From: Kitasatospora sp. NBC_00240
Lineage (GTDB): Bacteria; Actinomycetota; Actinomycetes; Streptomycetales; Streptomycetaceae
Direction of reading: 5' to 3'
Length of the DNA stretch: 64,000 bases
Assembly: GCF_026342405.1 (NCBI RefSeq)
Contig: NZ_JAPEMU010000001.1
Location: 5,518,001-5,582,000, forward strand
Each line of letters opens with the position of its first letter. Positions within the stretch are counted from its first letter, which is position 1. The notes below the pieces were generated by a model that searched no databases, had not been told where the DNA came from, and saw only the letters and a list, made by a program, of their open reading frames with translations. The translations under genes and the position numbers were made by a program. This document shows, one piece after another, positions 25,999-35,142 of this stretch.

Positions 25999-26826
25999 AT
26001 GAGCAGCAGCGCAGCACACGGACAGAAGATCGCCTTCCTCGGCACCGGAAAGATCGGCGAGGCACTGCTCTCGGGCCTGCTGCGGGCCGGCAAGGACCCG
26101 GCGGACGTCCTGGTCACCGCCCGGCGCCCGGAGCGCGCGGCCGAGCTGGTCGAGACGTACGGCGTCGGCGTGGTGACCAACGCGGAGGCGGCGAAGCTCG
26201 CCGACACCCTGATCCTCGCGGTGAAGCCGCAGGACATGGGCACCCTGCTGGAGGAGCTCGCCCCGCACGTCGGTACCGACCGGCTGGTCATCTCGGCGGC
26301 GGCCGGCATCCCCACCCGCTGGTTCGAGGCGCGGCTCGCGGTCGGCACCCCGGTCGTCCGGGTGATGCCCAACACGCCGGTGCTGGTGGACGAGGGCATG
26401 TCGGTGATCTCCGGCGGATCGCACGCCACCGAGGCGCACCTGGAGCGCGCGGAGGAGATCTTCCGCTCGGTCGGCAAGGCCCTGCGGCTGCCCGAGTCCC
26501 AGCAGGACGCGGCCACCGCGCTGTCCGGCTCCGGTCCGGCGTACTTCTACTTCCTGGTCGAGGCGATGACGGACGCGGGCATCCTGCTCGGCCTGCCCCG
26601 GCACGTCGCCCACGACCTGATCGTGCAGTCCGCGATCGGCGCGTCCGTGATGTTGCGCGACTCCGGGGAGCACCCGGTCAAGCTGCGGGAGGCCGTCACC
26701 TCGCCGGCCGGCACCACCATCGCCGCCATCCGCGAGCTGGAGAACCACGGGGTCCGGGCCGCCCTGCTCGGCGCCCTGGAGGCGGCCCGGGACCGGTCGC
26801 AGGAGCTGGCGTCCGGCGGCAAGTAG
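25999..26826 (+). CDS. proC: Pyrroline-5-carboxylate reductase
   Basis: ProC reduces pyrroline-5-carboxylate to proline with NAD(P)H. The 275-residue protein has the N-terminal Rossmann motif FLGTGKIGEALLSG, the middle VRVMPNTPVLVDEGM, and the family signature ALSGSGPAYFYFLVEAM followed by VTSPAGTTIAAI. The start ATG at 25999 has GAAGGAG six bases upstream. An HAD phosphatase follows 38 bases later in the same direction. Length and motifs are complete. Confidence 0.96.
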   Translation: MSSSAAHGQKIAFLGTGKIGEALLSGLLRAGKDPADVLVTARRPERAAELVETYGVGVVTNAEAAKLADTLILAVKPQDMGTLLEELAPHVGTDRLVISAAAGIPTRWFEARLAVGTPVVRVMPNTPVLVDEGMSVISGGSHATEAHLERAEEIFRSVGKALRLPESQQDAATALSGSGPAYFYFLVEAMTDAGILLGLPRHVAHDLIVQSAIGASVMLRDSGEHPVKLREAVTSPAGTTIAAIRELENHGVRAALLGALEAARDRSQELASGGK

Positions 26827-26864
26827 TCCCGGCCGGGGGCGGGCCCGGCAGTAGGCTCGCGGGT

Positions 26865-27512
26865 GTGAGCTACGACCTGGTGATCTTCGACAACGACGGC
26901 GTCCTCGTGGACAGCGAGCCGGTCTCCAACCGGCTGCTCGCCGAGTACCTGACCGAACTCGGCTTCCCGACCACGATCGAGGACTCCTACCGGGACTTCA
27001 TGGGCACCGCCGCCCACCGGGTGCACGACGTGATCGGCGAGCGGTACGGCGCGAGCCTGCCCGAGGGCTTCGACGAGCTGTTCCACGCCCGGGTCTTCGA
27101 CGCCTTCGCGGCCGAACTCACCGCCGTGCGCGGCGCGGAGCAGTTGCTGAAGGAGCTCGGGCAGCGCTCCGTCCCGTACTGCCTGGCCTCCTCCGCGCAC
27201 CACGCCTGGATCCGTACCGCGCTCGACCTGACCGGCCTGCGCGGGTACTTCCCGCCGGAGCGGATCTTCAGCGCCCAGGACGTCGGCGTCGGCAAGCCCG
27301 CCCCCGACCTGTTCCTGCACGCCGCCCGGACCCTGGGCGTGGACCCGGCCCGCTGCCTGGTCGTGGAGGACAGCGTCAACGGCGTGCTGGCCGCCCGCGC
27401 GGCCGGCATGGACGTGTACGGCCACACCGCGCTCACCGACCCGGCCAAGCTCACCGCCGCCGGGGCCACCGGACTGGTCGCCGAGCTGTCGCAGATCGCC
27501 GGGCTGCTCTGA
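26865..27512 (+). CDS. HAD-family phosphatase (beta-phosphoglucomutase-like)
   Basis: A 215-residue HAD hydrolase. Motif I is FDNDGVLVDSEP with nucleophile Asp9 and Asp11, motif II is the Ser in CLASSAHH, the motif III Lys is in VGVGKPAPDLF and motif IV is VVEDSVNGVLAA. The helical cap after motif I is of the small-phosphosugar type. It probably dephosphorylates a sugar phosphate or similar metabolite. The GTG start at 26865 gives MSYDLVIF and lies just after proC. Confidence 0.9.
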   Translation: MSYDLVIFDNDGVLVDSEPVSNRLLAEYLTELGFPTTIEDSYRDFMGTAAHRVHDVIGERYGASLPEGFDELFHARVFDAFAAELTAVRGAEQLLKELGQRSVPYCLASSAHHAWIRTALDLTGLRGYFPPERIFSAQDVGVGKPAPDLFLHAARTLGVDPARCLVVEDSVNGVLAARAAGMDVYGHTALTDPAKLTAAGATGLVAELSQIAGLL

Positions 27513-27720
27513 CGGCCCGCGCGGCTCCCGGCCGCCGCGCCGGACGGAGGCGGGCGGAGCGTGCCCGCCGGGGCACGGGCACCACCAGCGGCAGTGCCCG
27601 CCGGGGCGCTGCCCTCACCGGCGGCGGAACGGCCCGGCGGTCCGCGACCCCTCCCCAAAACCCCGTGCACCGCCTACGCTCTCGCCAACATTGTCGTACC
27701 GGCCAGTAGCGAGGTCCCGC

Positions 27721-28917
27721 ATGAGCACCGAGACGCCGGCCCGACTGCGGCAGGCCCGCGCCGCCCTGGCCGTGAGCTTCCTCCTCCAGGGCATCACCTT
27801 CGCGCTGCTGGTCACCTGCATCCCCGAGATCCAGGACCGGTACGGGCTCGACGACTCGCTGCTGCCGGTCTTCCTGGCCGCCGTACCGATCCTCGCGGGC
27901 GTCGGCTCGATCGGGTCCGAGTGGCTGGTCAAGCGGACCAGCGCCCGCAGCGTGCTGCGGGTCGTCCAGCCGGCCCTCTGCCTCACACTGGCCGCCGTCG
28001 GCCTGGGCGACACGCTCTGGCAGCTGGGGCTGGTGCTCGGCTCCTTCGGCCTGCTGGTCGGCGCGCTGGACGCGAGTATGAACATGCTCGGTGTGGGCCT
28101 GCAGCACCGCTACGGGCGCTCGATCATGCTCGGCTTCCACGCCGCGTTCAGCCTGGGCGGGATCCTCGGCGCCGCCGTCGCGGGCCTCGGCTCGCACTAC
28201 CACCTCAGCCTGTTCACCCTGTTCGGCACGGCCGCCGCCGTCCTGATCCCGCTGGCGCTGCTGGCCGGCACCCGGTTCGCCGGGCCGGCCGAGCTCGGCG
28301 ACGCCGTCCGGGAGGCGAGCGAGGCCGCCGCCCGTTCGATCCCCTGGCGCCCGCTGCTGCCGCTCTGCCTGGCGATGGCCTTCGCCTACATCGCGGACGC
28401 CTCGGTCTCCAACTACAGCGTCAAGTACCTCACCGACGGACTGGGCAGCCCGGACGACGTCGCCAAGCTCTCCTACCTCGGGTACATGGTCTCGATGCTG
28501 CTCGGCCGGACCCTCGGCGACCGGGCCGTGCAGCGCTGGGGCGCCGTTGCGGTGGTGCGGGTCGGCGCCTCGGTGGCGGCCCTCGGCTTCGCGCTGGCCG
28601 CCGCGGCACCCGGCCCGTGGGCGGGCATCGCGGGCTTCACCGTCCTCGGGTTCGGCATCTGCGCGATCATCCCGCAGGTGTTCGCGGCCGGCGGGCGGCT
28701 CTTCCCGGACGACTCCGACGCGGCGGTGGCCCGGCTCAACCTGTTCAACTACGTCGGCTTCCTGATCGGAGCGCCGCTGGTCGGGGCGATCGCCGACGCG
28801 AGCTCCTACCGCTGGGCGCTGCTGGCGCCGATGCTGCTGGTCCTCGCGGTGATCCCGCTGGCCGGCCATTTCGCGCCCGCGCCGGCCTCGACGCGCACGC
28901 CGGTCAAGGTGGCCTGA
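27721..28917 (+). CDS. Major facilitator superfamily transporter
   Basis: A 398-residue transporter with about twelve hydrophobic segments. Signs of the family include a short charged loop between segments 2 and 3 (SEWLVKRTSARSVLR), a conserved central part (SIMLGFHAAFSLGGILGAA) and a basic loop in the second half (GRTLGDRAVQRWG). It resembles sugar/fucose-permease-like or efflux MFS proteins of actinomycetes; the substrate is not evident. The ATG at 27721 was chosen over an upstream in-frame codon because the basic N-terminus then leads directly to segment 1. Confidence 0.88.
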   Translation: MSTETPARLRQARAALAVSFLLQGITFALLVTCIPEIQDRYGLDDSLLPVFLAAVPILAGVGSIGSEWLVKRTSARSVLRVVQPALCLTLAAVGLGDTLWQLGLVLGSFGLLVGALDASMNMLGVGLQHRYGRSIMLGFHAAFSLGGILGAAVAGLGSHYHLSLFTLFGTAAAVLIPLALLAGTRFAGPAELGDAVREASEAAARSIPWRPLLPLCLAMAFAYIADASVSNYSVKYLTDGLGSPDDVAKLSYLGYMVSMLLGRTLGDRAVQRWGAVAVVRVGASVAALGFALAAAAPGPWAGIAGFTVLGFGICAIIPQVFAAGGRLFPDDSDAAVARLNLFNYVGFLIGAPLVGAIADASSYRWALLAPMLLVLAVIPLAGHFAPAPASTRTPVKVA

Positions 28918-28984
28918 CGGCCCGCCGGGTCCGCGTACGGACCCTTGCGGCGCCCGCCGGGCCCCACCCACTACCGTGGGGGCC

Positions 28985-30181
28985 ATGCCCGACGTCGAGC
29001 GTGAAACCCCCTGCGGCCTGCACCTCTTCTGGGACGAGGCCGTCACGAGTTACGACTTCGGTCCCGGCCACCCGATGGACCCGACCCGGCTGGCGCTCAC
29101 CATGCGGCTGGCCGAGTCGCTGGGGCTGACCGCCGGGCCGGGGGTGACGGTGCGGGCCGCGGCCGCTGCCGGGGACTCGACCCTCGGCCTGGTGCACACC
29201 CGCGAGTACGTCGAGGCGGTCAAGTACGCCGCCGCGCACCCGGACGAGCGGGACGCCCGGCACGGTCTCGGCACCGAGGACAACTGGTCCTTCCCCGCCC
29301 TGCACTCGGCCTCCGCGCTGATCGCCGGCCAGTCGGTGGCGGCCGCCGAGGCGGTCTGGCGCGGCGAGACCCCGCACGCGGTGAACTTCGCCGGCGGCCT
29401 GCACCACGCCATGCCCGGCCAGGCGTCCGGCTTCTGCGTCTACAACGACGCCTCCCTGGCGGTCGCCCGGCTGCTGGAGCTGGGGGCCGAGCGGGTCGCC
29501 TACGTCGATGTGGACGTGCACCACGGCGACGGTGTCCAGCAGGCGTTCTGGGACGACCCGCGGGTGCTGACGATCTCGCTGCACGAGCACCCGGCCACGA
29601 TCTTCCCGCAGACCGGCTGGTCCAGCGAGACCGGCGGGCCGGCCGCGCCGGGCAGCGCCGCGAACCTGCCGGTGCCGGCCGGCACCGGGGACGCCGGCTG
29701 GCTGCGCGCCTTCCACGCCCTGGTGCCGGACCTGCTGGCGGCCTTCCGCCCCCAGGCGCTGGTCACCCAGCACGGCGCGGACACCCATGTCGAGGACCCG
29801 CTGGCACACCTCGCCGTCACCCTGGACGCCCAGCGGCACGTCGCCGAGCAACTGCACGAGCTGGCCCACCGCCACGCCGAGGGCCGCTGGGTCGCCCTCG
29901 GCGGGGGCGGGTACGCGGTGGTCGATGTCGTCCCCCGGGCCTGGACCCACCTGGTCGCCACCGCCGCCGGCCGGCCCGTCGACCCGGCCGCCGAGACGCC
30001 GGCGGACTGGCGCGCGGAGGTCTACCGCCGGACCCGGCAGCAGGGCCCGCTGCGGATGACCGACGGCGCCGACGCCCGTTGGCGGGACTTCGACAGCGGC
30101 TACGACCCCGCCGACCGACTCGACCAGGCGATCCTGGCCGCCCGCAAGGCGGTGTTCCCGCACCACGGGCTGCTGCCCTGA
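28985..30181 (+). CDS. acuC: Acetoin utilisation protein AcuC-like deacetylase (class I HDAC fold)
   Basis: A 398-residue zinc-dependent deacetylase of the arginase/HDAC superfamily. HAVNFAGGLHHAMPGQASGF and VDVDVHHGDGVQQAFW carry the active-site His pair and the Asp/His zinc ligands, and TQHGADTHVEDPLAHL supplies the other metal Asp region. In Bacillus, AcuC deacetylates acetyl-CoA synthetase; here a protein or small-molecule substrate is not known. The ATG at 28985 follows a GGGGG-rich stretch. The protein has the usual length for actinomycete AcuC. Confidence 0.9.
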   Translation: MPDVERETPCGLHLFWDEAVTSYDFGPGHPMDPTRLALTMRLAESLGLTAGPGVTVRAAAAAGDSTLGLVHTREYVEAVKYAAAHPDERDARHGLGTEDNWSFPALHSASALIAGQSVAAAEAVWRGETPHAVNFAGGLHHAMPGQASGFCVYNDASLAVARLLELGAERVAYVDVDVHHGDGVQQAFWDDPRVLTISLHEHPATIFPQTGWSSETGGPAAPGSAANLPVPAGTGDAGWLRAFHALVPDLLAAFRPQALVTQHGADTHVEDPLAHLAVTLDAQRHVAEQLHELAHRHAEGRWVALGGGGYAVVDVVPRAWTHLVATAAGRPVDPAAETPADWRAEVYRRTRQQGPLRMTDGADARWRDFDSGYDPADRLDQAILAARKAVFPHHGLLP

Positions 30182-30677
30182 GTCGTCCCTGAGACGTCCC
30201 TGGCCGCCCTGCGGCGGCGTCCCGGGGCGCCGGCCGGGCCCGATGTCCCACGGAGGGTCCGGGGGCGCTCACGGCGGCGTACAGGGGCGTAGGGCGGGCC
30301 GTCGGCGCTCCACGCGCGCGCTCCGTGCTTCCGTGCGCCTTTTGCCGCCCCGACCCCTCGCAGCAGACTCGACCGGACCGGCCGCCGGCGCCCCGCCGGG
30401 CCGCGGACCGCTGCCCCGGCCGCCCGGGCCGAGGCCGGCACCCCTGCGGGCCGGGCCCCGTCCGTGTACGGCCGCTCGACGGCGCTGCGCGGACCGGCTG
30501 CGACAGACCGCCGATCGACTACGTACTGCAACGGGGGGATCTCGCACCGTATGAGCAGGGTGCTCCCCCCTCTTCCCACTGGTACCACCCTTAACTACTC
30601 TGGGGATACACGTGTGCCGGTGGAGTCACCGGAGGGGAAGCCGGTGCCTTGCACACGGGTAAGGGTCGGGTGAGGTC
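30182..30677 (+). other. 496-base leader region upstream of bdtA
   Basis: No gene is supported here. The first 300 bases are plain GC-rich spacer. From about 30515 the composition becomes more mixed, with CTACGTACTGCAACGG and TTAACTACTCTGGGGATACA (30591-30610). The ACTCTGGGG core at 30597-30605 matches about two thirds of the BldD half-site pattern I remember. Promoter elements for bdtA are probably in 30500-30640, but I cannot fix them by eye. Confidence 0.4.
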
Positions 30678-30887
30678 ATGAGTTCCGGCGAACGCCCCCT
30701 GCAGGAGGTCGTCTTCCTGACCGTGGCAGAGGTTGCCTCGGTCATGCGGGTGTCCAAGATGACGGTGTACCGGTTGGTGCACAGCGGAGAACTGCCGGCC
30801 ATCCGGGTCGGCCGTTCCTTCCGGGTGCCCCAGCAGGCGGTCCACGAGTACCTCAAGGAGTCCTACGTGCGGCTCGAGAGCGCGTAG
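30678..30887 (+). CDS. bdtA: Excisionase/MerR-type small DNA-binding protein (BdtA-like)
   Basis: A 69-residue protein consisting of a single winged helix-turn-helix of the excisionase type: LTVAEVASVMRVSKMTVYRLVHSGELPAIRVGR (in parts, residues 14-46), then SFRVPQQAVHEYLKESYV. It is a probable transcription factor. From memory it matches the short protein encoded just before the bS22 gene in Streptomyces and called BdtA because it is a BldD target; the neighbourhood here is the same. ATG start with GTGAGG just upstream. The gene is certain; the name rests on recall of synteny. Confidence 0.85.
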   Translation: MSSGERPLQEVVFLTVAEVASVMRVSKMTVYRLVHSGELPAIRVGRSFRVPQQAVHEYLKESYVRLESA

Positions 30888-31075
30888 CCGGCAACCGGTG
30901 GGCGGGCCCGCAGCCAGCGGGTCCCGCGCCCGTTTGCCGCAGATTTCCCGCAAGTTTCCCGGTCGCCGGGAGCGCGATTACGGTGCGGGCCGCGCGGAAG
31001 GTAGGCTAGGCCCTCCGTCAGTCGTATGGACTCCGTCTCACACGGACGAGAGTCTCAGTGAGCGAGGGTTGTTCC

Positions 31076-31174
31076 GTGGGCTCTGTCATCAAGAAGCGTC
31101 GCAAGCGTATGGCCAAGAAGAAGCACCGCAAGCTTCTGAAGCGGACTCGCGTTCAGCGTCGCAACAAGAAGTAA
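31076..31174 (+). CDS. Small ribosomal protein bS22 (AURKAIP1/COX24 domain), 32 residues
   Basis: A very short gene encoding MGSVIKKRRKRMAKKKHRKL followed by LKRTRVQRRNKK. More than half of the residues are Lys or Arg. This is nearly identical to the 33-residue protein found in the mycobacterial 30S subunit near the decoding centre and named bS22; the family is universal in actinomycetes. GTG start at 31076 with CGAGGG upstream, stop TAA at 31172. The terminator at 31210-31244 follows. The lower-GC, Lys-rich codons contrast with the surrounding genes, as for highly expressed ribosomal genes. Confidence 0.92.
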   Translation: MGSVIKKRRKRMAKKKHRKLLKRTRVQRRNKK

Positions 31175-31209
31175 GCCCTACGGCCGCGCACTGCCGGCCT
31201 GGAGCTTTC

Positions 31210-31244
31210 CTGCCCGCCCCGGCCGTCATGGCCCGGGCGGGCAG
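31210..31244 (+). terminator. Hairpin terminator after the bS22 gene
   Basis: Arms CTGCCCGCCC (31210-31219) and GGGCGGGCAG (31235-31244) pair perfectly, and the 15-base loop contains a further GGCC/GGCC pairing. It lies 36 bases after the bS22 stop. Confidence 0.72.
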
Positions 31245-31454
31245 TGCCATCTCCGGCCCCGGCGCGCGGGCCGGGGCCGGGCGGCACCGCCGGGCACCGT
31301 TCGCCCGCCGGCCCGCAGGGCAGCACCGCGGGGCACCGTTCGCCCGCCGGGCAACACCGCCCGATTCGGTGCGCGCGGGGACACCCGCCCGCAACCCGGG
31401 CGCGATACGGTGCACGCAGAACAGCGCAGGTCGGCCGAGGAGGACGCGAACACC

Positions 31455-32567
31455 GTGGGCAAGGTCGTGCTCGTCACCGGCGTGGCACGGCACCTGGGTG
31501 CCCGCTTCGTCGCCGACATCCGTCGCCGTCCGGACATCGACCTGGTGGTCGGTGTCGACGTCCAGCCACCCCGCGACCCGGTGTCCGACCCCGAGGGCCG
31601 GGCGGCCGGGTACCGCTTCGAGAAGCTCGACCTGCGGCGCCCCGCCGTCGCCCGGGTGATCGCCGAGCACCAGGTCGACACCGTCGTCCACCTCAACGTC
31701 AGCGCCACCGGGCTGGGACCGGCCGGCCGCAGCGCCGTCAAGGAATCGAACGTCATCGGCACCATGCAGCTGCTCGGTGCCTGCCAGAAGGCGCCCGGCC
31801 TGCGCCGCCTGGTGGTCAAGTCGACCACCGGCGTGTACGGCTCCGCGCCGCGCGACCCCGCGGTCTTCGGCGAGCGGATGCAGCCCAAGAACCTGCCGAG
31901 CGGCGGCTTCGCCAAGGACGCCGCCGAGGTCGAGGGCTACGTCCGGGGCTTCGCCCGCCGCCGCCCGGACGTCGCGGTCACCGTGCTGCGCTTCGCCAAC
32001 ATCGTCGGCCCGGTGGGGGACACCCCGCTCTGCGAGTACTTCACCCTGCCGGTGCTGCCCACCGTCCTCGGCCACGACCCGCGCCTGCAGTTCGTCCACG
32101 AGGACGACGTGATCGAGGTGCTCTGCCGGTCCGCCGTCGAGCCGCTCCGCGGCACCAGCAACGCCGGCACCTTCAACGTGGCGGGGGAGGGCGTGCTGCT
32201 GCTCTCCCAGTGCGCCCGCCGGCTCGGTCGGCCCACCGTGCCGATGCTGCAGCCGGTGATCGGCTGGGTGGCCGGACTGGTCCGGCAGACCCGGCTCGCC
32301 GACTTCTCGCCCGAGCAGCTGAGGCTGCTGACGCACGGCCGGGTGGTGGACACCACCCGCCTGCGCGAAACCTTCGGGTACCAGCCGAGGTTCACCACGG
32401 CGGAGGCCTTCGGCGACTTCGCCGCCGCGCAGCGCGCCGGGCTGCTGCCGCCGGAACGCCTGACCGCCGTCACCGACCGCCTCACCGGGCTGCTCGGGCC
32501 CGAGGGCGCCGCGGTCCGCCACCCGGCCCACCCGACCCACCCCACACAGGAGCTGAACCCGCGATGA
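31455..32567 (+). CDS. NAD-dependent epimerase/dehydratase-family protein
   Basis: A 370-residue extended SDR-like protein with nucleotide motif KVVLVTGVARHLGARF (residues 3-18), VVHLNVSATG and VLRFANIVGPVGDTP. The expected catalytic YxxxK is not seen; the matching position reads GGFAKDAAEVEGYV, with Phe and Ala in the two places. The GTG at 31455 follows GAGGAGG and is preferred over an in-frame GTG at 31410 that lacks a ribosome binding site. Its stop overlaps the acyltransferase start by ATGA, so the two proteins probably act together, perhaps in lipid metabolism. Confidence 0.85.
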   Translation: MGKVVLVTGVARHLGARFVADIRRRPDIDLVVGVDVQPPRDPVSDPEGRAAGYRFEKLDLRRPAVARVIAEHQVDTVVHLNVSATGLGPAGRSAVKESNVIGTMQLLGACQKAPGLRRLVVKSTTGVYGSAPRDPAVFGERMQPKNLPSGGFAKDAAEVEGYVRGFARRRPDVAVTVLRFANIVGPVGDTPLCEYFTLPVLPTVLGHDPRLQFVHEDDVIEVLCRSAVEPLRGTSNAGTFNVAGEGVLLLSQCARRLGRPTVPMLQPVIGWVAGLVRQTRLADFSPEQLRLLTHGRVVDTTRLRETFGYQPRFTTAEAFGDFAAAQRAGLLPPERLTAVTDRLTGLLGPEGAAVRHPAHPTHPTQELNPR

Positions 32568-33571
32568 GTGCCGCGAGGGAGTACGCCACGGGCGAGGCCA
32601 AGGTCATCCCGATCGAGTCCGCGCCGAGCTGGAACGACACCCCGGAGGCGGGCCTCGCCGACCGGCTGGCCGACGCGGTCGGCGGCGCGCTGGCGGGCCG
32701 GCTCGGCCCCGCGGCCACCAAGCTGTTCGGCAAGGGCTGGGAGGAGCGGGCCGCCGGCGGCCTGTCCTTCCTGCGTCGCCGGATCACCGGCGACTACGAG
32801 GTGGACGAGTTCGGCTTCGACCGGGAGCTGACCGAGGCGGTCTTCCTCTCGCTGCTGCGCCCGCTCGCCGACAAGTACTTCCGGGTCGAGGTGCGCGGGA
32901 TCGAGAACATCCCCGCCGAGGGCGGTGTGCTGATCGTCGCCAACCACTCGGGGACGATCCCGCTGGACGCCCTGATGACCCAGGTCGCGATCCACGACCA
33001 CCACCCGCAGCGCCGCCACCTGCGGATGCTCGCCGCCGACCTGGTGTTCGTGCTGCCGGGCGTCAACGAGGTGGCCCGCAAGGCCGGGCACACCCTGGCC
33101 TGCAACGAGGACGCCCAGGCACTGCTGGAGCGCGGCGAGGTGGTGGGGGTCTGGCCGGAGGGCTTCAAGGGCATCGGCAAGCCCTTCGCGGACCGCTACA
33201 AGCTGCAGCGCTTCGGCCGCGGCGGCTTCGTGGCGTCCGCGCTGCGGGCCCAGGTGCCGATCGTGCCCTGCTCGATCGTCGGGGCCGAGGAGACCTACCC
33301 GATGATCGGCAACGCCAAGACGCTGTCCAGACTGCTGGGCCTGCCGTACGTGCCGATCACGCCGACCTTCCCGTGGCTGGGGCCGCTCGGCGCGATCCCG
33401 CTGCCGACCAAGTGGACGATCCAGTTCGGCGAGCCGATCGCCACCGACAGCCACCCGCCGGAGGCGGCGGACGACCCGATGCTGGTCTTCGACCTGACCG
33501 ACGAGGTCCGCGAGACCATCCAGCACACCCTCTACAAGCTGCTGGTGCAACGGCGTTCGGTCTTCTTCTGA
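32564..33571 (+). CDS. PlsC-type acyltransferase (1-acylglycerol-3-phosphate family)
   Basis: A 335-residue membrane-associated acyltransferase. The NHxxxxD motif is ANHSGTIPLDAL, and motif III, VWPEGFKGIGKPF, replaces the common FPEGTRS; PIVPCSIVGAEETYPM follows. The N-terminal 100 residues are a family extension with no predicted membrane helix. It probably acylates lysophosphatidate or a related lipid. It is translationally coupled to the epimerase-like gene and ends at a shared terminator facing rsbN. Confidence 0.88.
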   Translation: MSAAREYATGEAKVIPIESAPSWNDTPEAGLADRLADAVGGALAGRLGPAATKLFGKGWEERAAGGLSFLRRRITGDYEVDEFGFDRELTEAVFLSLLRPLADKYFRVEVRGIENIPAEGGVLIVANHSGTIPLDALMTQVAIHDHHPQRRHLRMLAADLVFVLPGVNEVARKAGHTLACNEDAQALLERGEVVGVWPEGFKGIGKPFADRYKLQRFGRGGFVASALRAQVPIVPCSIVGAEETYPMIGNAKTLSRLLGLPYVPITPTFPWLGPLGAIPLPTKWTIQFGEPIATDSHPPEAADDPMLVFDLTDEVRETIQHTLYKLLVQRRSVFF

Positions 33572-33609
33572 CCCGCCGGCAGGGCCGGTGGCACAGGCGG
33601 GGAATGCAG

Positions 33610-33645
33610 CAGTGCGGGCCCGGGCGGTTGCCCGGGCCCGCACTG
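33610..33645. terminator. Bidirectional terminator between acyltransferase gene and rsbN
   Basis: A perfect 16-bp inverted repeat (arms 33610-33625 and 33630-33645) with loop GGTT lies between the stops of two convergent genes. It can end both transcripts. Confidence 0.9.
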
Positions 33646-33662
33646 TGTCCGTCTCCGCCCGG

Positions 33663-34886
33663 TCAGCCCAGCTTCAGGCCCGGCAGCAGGCCGGGGATGA
33701 GCGGCGGGATGTCCAGGCCCGGCTGGCTGCTCGGAGCGTTGCTCGGCGCGCCGGTGGGCGCGGCCGTGGCGCCCGCGGTGGCGTCCGGGCTCGGTGAGGG
33801 ATGGGCACCGGTGATGCCGTTGGCCAGGCCGTCGACCAGGCCCCCGACGGCCGCCGGGGGGTTGCCCGGCGTCGCGCTCGGGGCGCCGGAGCCGCTCGCG
33901 GAGGCCCCGGTCGAGGGCGCCTTGCCGCCCGTACCGGGCTTGGCGCCGCCGGTGCCGCCGGCCGGGTCGCCGCCGGTCTGCCCGCTGTCGGACGGGCCGC
34001 CCGCGTGCTCGCCGCCCGCCCCGCTGCCGTCGGCCGAACCACCCTGGGAGGGCGGCTCGACCAGGCGCAGGGGCGCGACGTCCTCACTTATGTCGTCGAA
34101 GAGCCGGTCGACCCGGCCCGCCTCCTGGGTGAGCTGGGCGGGGAGCCGGCCCTGCAGCTCCGACCAGCGGCCGTCCTCGTCCTCGGCGAACCCGGCCAGC
34201 ATCCGCATCGGCTCCAGCGAGCCGTTGCTGCGGTAGACGGACCGGAGCAGCTCCCGGCCCTTGATGGCCTCGGCGTGCATGTCGGCGAGCGCCCGGCGGA
34301 CCTGCTCGACCGTGTCCGGGTTCAGCGCGGACGGCGAACCGGCCCGCCCCAGCAGCCCCTTGGCCTCGCCGAGCCGGGTCGAGGCCTGGTCGAGCAGCAG
34401 CGCGCCGCGCTCGCTGTCGGAGCCCGCGAAGTCCAGTTGCAGCCCCTCCAGCCCGCGCTTCATCCCGTAGAGGGTGTCCCCCGGGAGGGCGTTGGTGCTC
34501 GCGGCGGCGGCGCCGGCGAAACTGCCGACGGCGATGCCGGCGACCAGCCCGCCGATCGCGAACCGGCGGCTCCAGCGGCCGCGCGGGACGGCCCGGTGGG
34601 CCCGGCTCCTGCGTTGTCCGGGCACGGTGGCCGCGGCCCCGCCGGCGAACGCCTGCTCGAACGCGGCCATCAGCTGGGCGCGTTGGACCGTTCGGACCTC
34701 CGGGTCCAGCTCCGGGCCCGGCAATGCGCCGAGCGAGTCGGCCATACCGAGCAGGACGGCCATCGCGTCCCCGCGGTCGGCGGCGGTCCCGGCGGGCCGC
34801 GCTGCGTCCCGGTCCTCTACCTGGTGGGCCTCCAGCGCCTCGGCGAAGGCCTTCGCCCGCCGGTGCTCCAGCACGTTTGCCGTCAC
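33663..34886 (-). CDS. rsbN: RsbN-like anti-sigma factor of BldN
   Basis: A 407-residue single-pass membrane protein. The cytoplasmic N-terminal part (1-108) includes HRRAKAFAEALEAHQ and LDPEVRTVQRAQLMAAFEQAF, suited to sigma-factor binding. A membrane segment follows at about 110-130, then an outer helical domain (DUF5667 type, to about 260) and a Pro/Gly/Ser/Ala-rich tail to the end. In Streptomyces, rsbN lies directly after bldN, and its product holds the ECF sigma factor BldN inactive until aerial growth. The position and architecture match. Start GTG at 34886 has GGGAGG upstream. It lies 256 bases downstream of bldN. Confidence 0.88.
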   Translation of the reverse strand: MTANVLEHRRAKAFAEALEAHQVEDRDAARPAGTAADRGDAMAVLLGMADSLGALPGPELDPEVRTVQRAQLMAAFEQAFAGGAAATVPGQRRSRAHRAVPRGRWSRRFAIGGLVAGIAVGSFAGAAAASTNALPGDTLYGMKRGLEGLQLDFAGSDSERGALLLDQASTRLGEAKGLLGRAGSPSALNPDTVEQVRRALADMHAEAIKGRELLRSVYRSNGSLEPMRMLAGFAEDEDGRWSELQGRLPAQLTQEAGRVDRLFDDISEDVAPLRLVEPPSQGGSADGSGAGGEHAGGPSDSGQTGGDPAGGTGGAKPGTGGKAPSTGASASGSGAPSATPGNPPAAVGGLVDGLANGITGAHPSPSPDATAGATAAPTGAPSNAPSSQPGLDIPPLIPGLLPGLKLG

Positions 34887-35142
34887 GGGCCACACCTCCC
34901 TTCGTCGTTGTCGACACCCCGGCCGGCCGGACGGTTGCCTCGGCGGGCCAAAGCCACTCCATCGGGTGAGAGGTCGCAATCCGGCTTGACCGTACGCCTG
35001 GTGGAGGCTTGCACGCTGGCCAACGAGCGGCGCGGGCCGTCGGTTACGCACGACTGATCATCGGATCGACCGTTCACCCGCACGTGTGGGCCGGATGATG
35101 CTGGTGACAGGGGGTCGGATATCCGCCGGACCACTCCGCCGC

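Noticed and set aside
28927..28944. Short inverted repeat after the MFS gene
   Set aside because: The stem is only 7 bp and could be chance in such GC-rich DNA; not strong enough to call a terminator.
30595..30607. BldD operator upstream of bdtA
   Set aside because: Only about six of nine fixed positions fit the remembered consensus; too weak to list as a site.
30243..30673. Several short frames on both strands upstream of bdtA
   Set aside because: They overlap one another, lack ribosome binding sites and show no domain; the region is better read as a leader.
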